Source: Tribonema minus (taxonomy: Eukaryota; Sar; Xanthophyceae; Tribonematales; Tribonemataceae). From it: 64,000 bases of DNA. The notes under the pieces were generated by a model, which saw nothing but the letters and a program-made list of their open reading frames with translations, was not told where the DNA came from and made no database searches. Numbering within the stretch: the first letter of the stretch is position 1; every line of letters starts with the position of its first letter. A program made the translations under genes and the position numbers. The stretch is from assembly GCA_017506865.1 (NCBI GenBank), contig JAFCMP010000525.1:310001-374000 (forward strand), given 5' to 3'. Shown here one piece after another: positions 58,101 to 64,000 of this stretch.

Positions 58101-61100
58101 TGAGTTGCGCTTGAGACCATCGAAGAAGGCGCGTCAGGCTGGGGTCGCGCATGACAGAGTCGGCTGCGGCGAGCTGCGCTGCACGAGACAGGGCTACAAC
58201 TCTGGGTGACGACATGTTCATCGCTGTGCGCTGCCAGGTCGGACTTTGCCGCGTGCGCTCAGCCGCATCCGCAACTCCATAAATCCTCTTGCCTCACTTT
58301 CTTGCCTCACTTTGTCGGTGAATGCGCAATGTCCATCATGTCACATGTGCAGGTGATGCGCTGCAGCCTGCTGCGGCAGCATTGGCTCAGGCGCCGCGGC
58401 TCCACCCTTACAAGGGAGCGCTCGAGGACGAGGGCAGCGCTCAGAAGGCCGCCGCTGCAGCTGCTGCGCCCGCAACGGCTGCCGCGCCGTCCGCCGCCGA
58501 TGGAGCAGCCATGGTGCGTCGCATGTGCACTTTCTGTCCAAATGTTAAAATAAAAAAAAACAGTTAGTGCCTCATAATGTGAAATACAGGACACTGTAGA
58601 TGCAAGCACAACGTCGTGGCCGTCAGACCTGAGGAGTCCGTAGACGTGGCTGAAGCGCTGGCAAGTCTAGCTGTTGGTCTGTTGGCGCATAGACAGGCCA
58701 ACTGTAGCGCAGCGGATTGCAATCGCCTACCGCATCTTGAGCTCACGCACTGCACCTTGCTGGTAGTGACATTTAATGAATGCGCTGCAGGCAGGATGGA
58801 ATTGATTGGAAGCTACCTCAGCCAGGCTTTGTCCCTCAAGCGGATATTTGTACTCATCATTGCCATGAGATGACATGACAGCAACAGCAGCATAACGCCA
58901 AAGTTGTCTGTGCTGCCCAAAGAAACAAGTGTGCGTTTACCCCAATGAACAAGCATTGTCATGGCGGTTTCATGACTGCTGCAACTGACACTGCCAATAG
59001 GCATGACCCATAGAACTCAGGCTAAACACTCAGCTACCCATATTCCAACATCGGTGCCCTCAACCGGTTACGTTGCTGCCAATGCACGATACAAAATACT
59101 CGATGATGTTCCTTCTGTTCTGCGTGCCACGGTGCTCATGTGTGAGGGGGCAGAATGGGAAAGGCAGATATGTCTGAAGGCGTTGGCCGCCGCTGCACTG
59201 ACAGTGACAAGCCCCTGCAGGCGCAGCACAGGCAGCTGGCATGCCGCAGCAACGCGCCACACAAAGCGCGCAGCGTGCTTGTTCTGGTCGACATCGCAAG
59301 CCCCCAATGCCGTCGAAAGTGTGACACAGCAACAGCGAATTCTCTTTTCGCGTCTCATGCCAATGCGCCCTCTGCACGGCACCGCGCTGTTTCATCAACG
59401 CCTCGCATTCATGTCCCGTGACACGAAGCAGGGCCGGCCGCCACGCCACCCAGCCGCCGCCGCCACACCAGCAGCAGCCGCAGCGGCAGCTGACGCAGCA
59501 GAGGCACCGATGACCACAGGGCTGACTGGCCGCAAGCGCGCAGCGGGCGACATGGAGCCGCCGCCGCCGCCGCAGCGGCGCAGAGTAGGGGACGATGGGC
59601 AGAGGGGCTGCGGCGCCGACACGCAAGCGGGGCGGGGGATGGCGAGCCTCCCCCCTGCGTCGCTCACGCCCTTTACCGGGCTAACACCAGGGTGAGAAAC
59701 TCCCGTGAGCAGTACACTTCATGCGTTGGTGTGCAGTCACAATTGGCTGCTGGTACGCGCATGGCGCGGGGTACGGGGGCATGGATGATGGTTGAAGCCC
59801 CCATGGCGTCGCTCACGCCTTTTGCCTTGCTCACGCCAGATGATGATTGTCATGGGCCCTGTTGCTTTCGGCTGTGCGTGCACCTGTCTTCTGAGTGTTG
59901 AATGATGTGTAGCCTCGTGGCTGAATGGTGTGGTAGTGTAGTCACGGTTGCAGCTGATTTTGCTCCGAGCCTTGTGCAAGCAGCAACGCTCAGCACATGT
60001 CGCTGGCGACCCGCCTTCCCGATACTGAGGCAAGTTCCTGACGAAGAGGTGAAATTGCTAGCCAACATGCAATTCTTTGATGAGCACTGGTTGCTCCCGC
60101 TGCATCCTGGATGATTGCTGGCATTGAGAGCTCTCAGGCATGCGCACTTGTGGCTCTTCCGCCTGCACACCCTTGCGTGAGATACGCTTAAAGACCTGTT
60201 GCGCTGGCCAAGGGGCTATATGCAAGGGATGGAAGCTGCCACCTCCACTGTGATGTCGCGAAATTATGTGACTGCTGTCAGTGAAATGACCAAAGAAAAA
60301 CAAATGCGGCGGCTGCGGCCATCGTGAGGTGCATCAGACTGGGCATGTGCCATCGGCATTACCTTCAGGTGGTTCCGGTTGCAATAATTTCCTGAGAGTC
60401 GTACATATGCGCAGCGGGCCGTCGCGTGTCCAGCCATAGTGCCATCAGCCTCAGATGCACACGAACGCGGTCACCAGCCGTCACTCTGCCCTGGTGGTGG
60501 GCCGCGCAGCACCATTGACCCACATCTTATTCGATTCGCCACTTCCCCCTGATCCGCAGTCTTCGCTACGCGCTGACAGCAAGACACTCGTCTTCGGTCC
60601 CCGTGCAGGGCTTCGCAGTCGCAGCTGGGGCCCCCTCCCAGCCTCACGCAGGCCACCACCACGCAGGCGTCGCAGTCGCAGACGCAGGGCGAGGCCTCGA
60701 CGCAGGGCACGCAGCGCAGCCGCCCGCTGGGCTCCGCCAAGAAGAAGCCCGCCGTGGCTAACGGCGGTTCCACAGGTGTGTATACAGGACGTACCGCCGA
60801 ATGCCACACGAGCGCAGCTACATAGCCCAGATGGACTGGGATTTCCCAGCTGTGTATGCACGTTGTGCCACGGAACGTACGGTTGAATGCCATGCGAGTG
60901 CAGCTAGCCTAGATGGACTGCGCTCCCCCTGCTGTGTACGCATGTTGTGCGTAAATCGCAGACGTCAAGTAGAAGCAGCCGGAGGTTACCTGAGCGCAGC
61001 TAGCCTAGATGGAACCCCCCTGGTGTACGCATGTTGTGTTTGCAGACGTGGAGCAGAAGCAGCACGGGCCACGCTGCACGCGCGCAGCACGGCTGTCTGA

Positions 61101-62440
61101 CTGGCATCGTCGAGCAGCTTATCGCCGCAAAATTGCGCTGCAGCGAGCGCGTCCCATTGGATGACAATGTGGTTTCAGTGTGGGACTACCTCGTGGCCTG
61201 GTAGACTTCAGGGAATCCACGTGCATGTATATGGCCACTGAGACTAGGCAGACACAGATGGGGGTGGCTGCGAGAGATGCGAATGACCATGCAAGGCGCG
61301 CAGCGCAGCCGACCGCTTGGCACCTTTGCAGCAGTCACAACGCCACGGCACGAGAGCTTCACAGGTGTACATTGTTTTTTTTTGCCGTCACTGGCTGTCT
61401 ACCGCCTTATTGGAGCTGTGTTTTTTTTCGTATTAAAATGCGTCACCACCAAAGGTTGACTGCAACTCGCTGCTCGCTGCAGTCAGCTGCTGGGTCGAGA
61501 GTGCAGAGTCGCAATAGGAAACCTATGCATTGTTAAAAGGCAGCAGAATTGCATGCATGGCGCCACTTTGCGTGCTCGTGAAAAAAAAAAAGGATGTCGA
61601 CTTGACAGCAAGTCGGGCCACGCAGCTCAGAATTTATGTTTATGCAACAACACTGCAAAATATCGTGATGATCCACAGTTGGTCCGTCAGATCCAAAACA
61701 ACAAGATTCAAAGTAAAACCTCAAATGTAAGTGCACAACATCCAGTGTGGCCCATGCGCTCATTGTATCAGTGCACTACGGTGTTAGTGCCCTTCTTCCT
61801 GCATGCCCGCCGTCATCACGAGCGCTTTGGCAGATGGTATTACCAACTGACGACCCCGTGCAGTAAGCGGTCAGCCATCAGGCAGAACCGCAACTGTATC
61901 GTGTACTGTGACTGGGTGACTGGGTATGTAGGCATCGGGCTGCATGCAGCATTGTGGCGGCGAGATGCCATCAGCCTTGCGCCGCGTGAGCAACAGCGTC
62001 GCAGCTCTGCGCTCAACACTGGGAAGGGATTGTGCTCAAAGCTGCATCCTGACCTGGGATTCCTGATCTAGACTACACTAGCACTGGTATGGAAGTAGGT
62101 CGGTGTCCCCCTGACACTGACACAAGCAGCGTCATCACAAACCGGTGCAGGGGCATCAGAGAGTGGCGGCACTGCGCGCTGCCAGTGCACGCAACAGCAT
62201 GCCCCCACTGCAGGCGGCCAAACCCGCGCCGGAACACTGTGCGTCCGCCTCACCCCGCGCTACCGTTGCATTGGCGCCGCAGACGGCTGGATAGGCATTG
62301 GGCCGCGGCACCGCGGCAGCGGCGTGTCCTCGGCGAGCGGCGGCAGCGGCGGCGCGGTGTCGCAGCGCCCCGACGTCCGGCAGGAGCTGCTGGAGGAGAC
62401 GCGCTACAACGTGCAGGCGCAGGTGCAGCAGCTGATCGAG
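50662..62440 (+). CDS. NBN: NBS1/nibrin, FHA-BRCT-BRCT DNA-break sensor (3' end beyond window)
   Basis: NBS1 is the regulatory subunit of the MRE11-RAD50-NBS1 complex, which senses double-strand breaks in the nucleus and recruits the ATM kinase. Exons: 50662-50931, 51938-52144, 53008-53118, 53711-53764, 55035-55202, 55715-55795, 56976-57095, 57882-58035, 58353-58513, 59432-59691, 60609-60775, 62283-62440; all phases join, about 637 residues so far. The FHA domain shows GRK, SVSRSHAQF and a closing strand leading into TEPLIACCSRL. BRCT1 has AKLGASTRD, EDCTHLITTD, then VCALAAGAAVVTAGWI; BRCT2 runs through KYVVLLCAP, LLRLTGAEVLRL and RTVDTGHAER. The tail is disordered with basic patches and an SQ/TQ cluster. 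No MRE11-binding or ATM-binding C-terminal motif is reached, so further exons lie to the right. The start ATG and the acceptor of exon 2 (51938 or 51941) are my least certain choices. Confidence 0.88.
51640..51765 (+). repeat. Echo copy of the acceptor end of NBS1 exon 2
   Basis: Bases around 51655-51755 (GCTCCCGCACATGAGTGCAT, CAGTGTGCTTGG..., GCACGCGTGCACGGTGCAG) are a decayed copy of 51888-51977, including the start of exon 2. It shows NBS1 intron 1 is affected as PDS5 introns are. Confidence 0.6.
53225..53350 (+). repeat. Echo copies of the BRCT1 exon end
   Basis: The string cttggcggacttcaacacca then aggtcagcgtgtcgcagtgc at 53296-53336 copies the exon 3 donor edge at 53098-53125 (TCGCCGACTTCACCACCAAGG), in frame with GLADFNTK. 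A partial second copy lies near 53235-53260. Confidence 0.7.
54180..54680 (+). repeat. Two diverged ~245-base tandem copies in NBS1 intron 4
   Basis: 54185-54425 and 54428-54675 share a common order of words: AATACAGCTCATGTGCGCGC, GCATGAGCCATCA, GCGCATCAGG, ATGGTGTAC, CTGTCAC(T)GGTGACCAGGAG. They differ by many substitutions. No exon is included. Confidence 0.7.
55523..55612 (+). repeat. TTAGGG tract followed by its reverse complement
   Basis: The stretch starts gcttagggttaggttgaggt, continues with GGGTTAGGGTCAG, and turns into CCCTAACCCCAGCCTTAACCC. The two halves face each other and could pair. It lies in NBS1 intron 5. Confidence 0.75.
57640..57870 (+). repeat. Two copies near NBS1 exon 8, with a C-run
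   Basis: 57660-57720 (CATCACCACCATTGCACTCC, ACGGCGCCCAGCCCTCATGG) and 57805-57866 (CATCATCACCATTGCGCTCT, ACGGCGCCCAGCCCTCATCG) are near copies just before the exon 8 acceptor at 57882. Confidence 0.75.
59730..59850 (+). repeat. Echo copy of the donor end of NBS1 exon 10
   Basis: 59790-59835 (CCCCATGGCGTCGCTCACGC, CTTTTGCCTTGCTCACGCCAG) resembles 59640-59691 (GATGGCGAGCCTC, CCTGCGTCGCTCACGCCCTT). The copy has lost the donor. Confidence 0.65.
60609..60775 (+). other. NBN: NBS1 exon 11: dense SQ/TQ cluster
   Basis: The exon encodes nine SQ or TQ dipeptides within about 35 residues (ASQSQLG, SLTQATTTQ, ASQSQTQGE, ASTQGTQ), followed by a basic GSAKKKP. SQ/TQ is the phosphorylation site preferred by ATM and ATR kinases, and SQ/TQ cluster domains are typical of their substrates, including nibrin. 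The frame lacks its own ATG and is supported by phase agreement with exons 10 and 12. Confidence 0.8.
60770..61050 (+). repeat. Three tandem copies downstream of NBS1 exon 11
   Basis: Units containing GAATGCCACACGAGCGCAGC, TAGCCCAGATGGACTG and GTGTATGCACGTTGTG start at about 60797, 60890 and 60985. They begin at the donor region of exon 11. Confidence 0.7.
61553..62071 (+). other. Unassigned open frame in NBS1 intron 11
   Basis: The stretch is open for 172 codons and includes RFGRWYYQLTTPCSKRS and YCDWVTGYVGIGLHAALWRR. I do not recognise it, and no splice signals tie it to NBS1. It may be chance or a decayed insertion. Confidence 0.2.
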
Positions 62441-62904
62441 GTGAGACCAAGGGGCGGAGCTCTGCCAGCTTCGTGTCATCAACCGTATGAGCGTTGTCCT
62501 GCTTGGCATCAGGGGGCCGTGGGTGCGCAGCCTTGCTCAGCATGAACGGCGCCTTTATCGCAGTACGGTCGTGGGTTTCAGTTCTCGCCGAGTTCGAACT
62601 GGACCTTTATTGCAGTGCGATGTGCGAGGCGCAGGCGCAGTAGGTGCTCGCAGCGAGCGGGGCGTGGGCCTGCCGCTGACGAGGGCCAGGAGCGCCATAG
62701 CGCTCGCACGTCTAGGTAACCATCGCCAGCTAGGCGCCAAAGCGTCGGTGCGTGCTGAGCACTGCGAGTGCCCAGGCACTGCGATAAAGGGGATGTTATC
62801 TTTGCTGGACAATCGGCAGGAGGTATGCTGTATTCGATGGGGCACGCTCAAGGGCCGGACAATTGCCATGACTGAGCCATTAGTATGTCTGCTTCAACGT
62901 GTCC

Positions 62905-63020
62905 TAAATTATTTGAAAGATTGTCTTTTAATTTATTTACAAGGATATAATTTAATCTTTACATTACGATTTATTTTAGGTTGGTTTCCAAACATTACTG
63001 TTGCTTTTTTTCCCTTGATG
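62905..63020 (+). pseudogene. AT-rich insert resembling plastid ycf19 (YggT family)
   Basis: About 110 AT-rich bases encode NYLKDCLLIYLQGYNLIF then TLRFILGWFPNI. The R-x-x-L-x-WFPNI ending of a hydrophobic helix is the hallmark of the YggT/Ycf19 membrane proteins, which many algal plastid genomes encode. Base composition and codon choice are unlike the flanks, so a nuclear-integrated plastid DNA fragment is likely. Only the first helix region is present. Confidence 0.5.
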
Positions 63021-63064
63021 ACCGACGAGCAGGCACTAGAGAATTTTTCAATTACAAGGTGGAA

Positions 63065-63152
63065 ACGAATCAACAGATCGTAGAGCTCTAGGGTGACAAA
63101 GGATGGTTAGCCGCGAGTGCCTTCCACCAACAACCGTGGTCGCCGCTGCTGC
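63065..63152 (+). repeat. Dispersed ~75-base repeat, copy 2
   Basis: Reads atcgtagagctctagggtga then caaaggatggttagccgcga and cttccaccaacaaccgtggt, matching 15190-15266 in PDS5 intron 8. Same orientation; starts right after the ycf19-like insert. Confidence 0.7.
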
Positions 63153-63540
63153 AGTCATTGGCCACGAGTCAATCAGTGCCATCATATCCACAGTAGTCAG
63201 AAGACTTCTGTGTGCAAGCTTTCTAGCGTTCGAGGGCATGAGTGTTCAGTATGGAAAAGTCTCACGTGTTCAGTTGGCCAGCTCCAGCTGGTAGCCCAAC
63301 ACAGGAGGTGCAGCAGCTATCAGCGCTCTTGAATGCACGGAGTGTAAAAGGTGGTAAGCGGGTTTTGAACCAAACGTGCGGCGACACGAAGGCTGTTATC
63401 TTTGCTTCAACAAAGCACTTTCGACAAAATTAAAACATCAACAATTAGCCAGAGCTCAAACATTATGAACCAGAAATGCCAAAACACTTTCACTCTTCCT
63501 GCTGTTGAACATTATTATGTTGTACGTGTGCAAGAACAGC

Positions 63541-63838
63541 CGTTTGATACGCATCAAGTGGTCTTATAAAACGGCCCCAACAATTCATTAATATAATTCT
63601 TGGTACTTAGAAGTATGAAAGTTTGGGGTCGTCATACTCCTTTCTTTGCAGCGTTGGCATTGTTTTCAACATCTCCAACAATAGCTAGTTGTGGTATAAT
63701 TATAGACAACAACCTTGCAAAACTTTCACCAAATAAAAACTCTTGTTGATATGGGTTATAAATTTTGTTGTAAAAACCTACATCTAGATATTCTTTTAAA
63801 ACTCATTTGAAACGGTTCATTAGATATTGTATTTGTGT
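63541..63838 (-). pseudogene. AT-rich frame open only if UGA encodes Trp; likely mitochondrial insert
   Basis: On the minus strand a frame runs for about 95 codons interrupted only by TGA codons (in FK-TGA-VLKEYLDVGFYN, KKGV-TGA-RPQTF and YKTT-TGA). Internal segments such as NPYQQEFLFGESFARLLSII look like real protein. Many algal mitochondria read UGA as Trp. I do not recognise the protein, so the origin is inferred from composition and code use only. Confidence 0.4.
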
Positions 63839-64000
63839 GGGCGCTCCAAATGCCATTTGCTCCGTGCTCACAACGTGTGGACATCTTGTAGCATGGCACG
63901 CATTTCAAGCGCACCCCGGTCTTCTGGAGCGTGCAGAGGCTACCTTCTCACATCGCACTCTCAGCAGCCGCTCCCGCTGGGCTGTTCACGCCCTCCAGAG

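Larger units (their letters stand above)
62441..64000. other. Right end: probable NBS1 intron with organelle-like inserts
   Basis: After the exon 12 donor (ATCGAG|gtgaga) I find no further exon with firm support. A candidate acceptor cactctcag| near 63963 precedes an open stretch running to the window edge. The AT-rich inserts and the dispersed repeat lie here. Confidence 0.4.

Noticed and set aside
63614-63760. Plus-strand small ORF starting MKVWGRHTPFFAAL
   Set aside because: Shorter than the opposite frame and not a plastid or mitochondrial protein I know; the minus frame with UGA as Trp is a better explanation.

Overview
This window is nuclear DNA of a GC-rich, intron-dense eukaryote, most likely a single-celled alga. 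All the recognisable genes are eukaryotic (cohesin regulator PDS5, DNA-break sensor NBS1/nibrin, EGF-type secreted proteins, a PDZ protein). Coding is split into short exons joined by GT-AG introns, with one GC-AG intron. Degenerate CCCTAA/TTAGGG tracts occur inside introns. Near the right edge are short AT-rich inserts: one reads like plastid Ycf19, another is an open frame only if UGA is read as Trp, as in many algal mitochondria. A haptophyte or similar alga is my inference; the sequence does not prove it.

Layout. Bases 116-22292 (minus): a complete 24-exon PDS5 gene encoding about 1307 residues, in which every intron phase closes. Bases 22293-24969: a spacer with a decayed retroelement endonuclease piece and three copies of a roughly 120-base repeat. 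Bases 24970-30918 (minus): at least eight exons of a PDZ-domain protein with a very long low-complexity tail; its first exon is not resolved. Bases 31428-36445: an intact-looking non-LTR-type retroelement with one 1620-codon ORF (zinc finger, reverse transcriptase, restriction-like endonuclease), bounded by a 14-base direct repeat that looks like a target-site duplication. Bases 36446-41387: no confident gene, but strong palindromes and two candidate plus-strand exons. Bases 41388-46948 (minus) and 47796-48548 (plus): two divergently transcribed paralogues encoding secreted EGF-like proteins; the minus copy carries a 4-base duplication that breaks the frame. Bases 48549-50661: spacer with a CA microsatellite. 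Bases 50662 to past 62440 (plus): NBS1, with an FHA domain, two BRCT domains and a tail containing a dense SQ/TQ cluster; it probably runs off the right edge.

The most striking large-scale feature is that many introns contain degenerate tandem copies of the edge of the neighbouring exon together with its splice site. These 'echoes' occur beside at least a dozen PDS5 exons, several NBS1 exons and an EGF exon. They account for much of the intron length and suggest that introns here grow by repeated duplication across exon-intron junctions. PDS5 and NBS1 both act in chromosome maintenance, but nothing in the sequence shows they are functionally linked by being neighbours.
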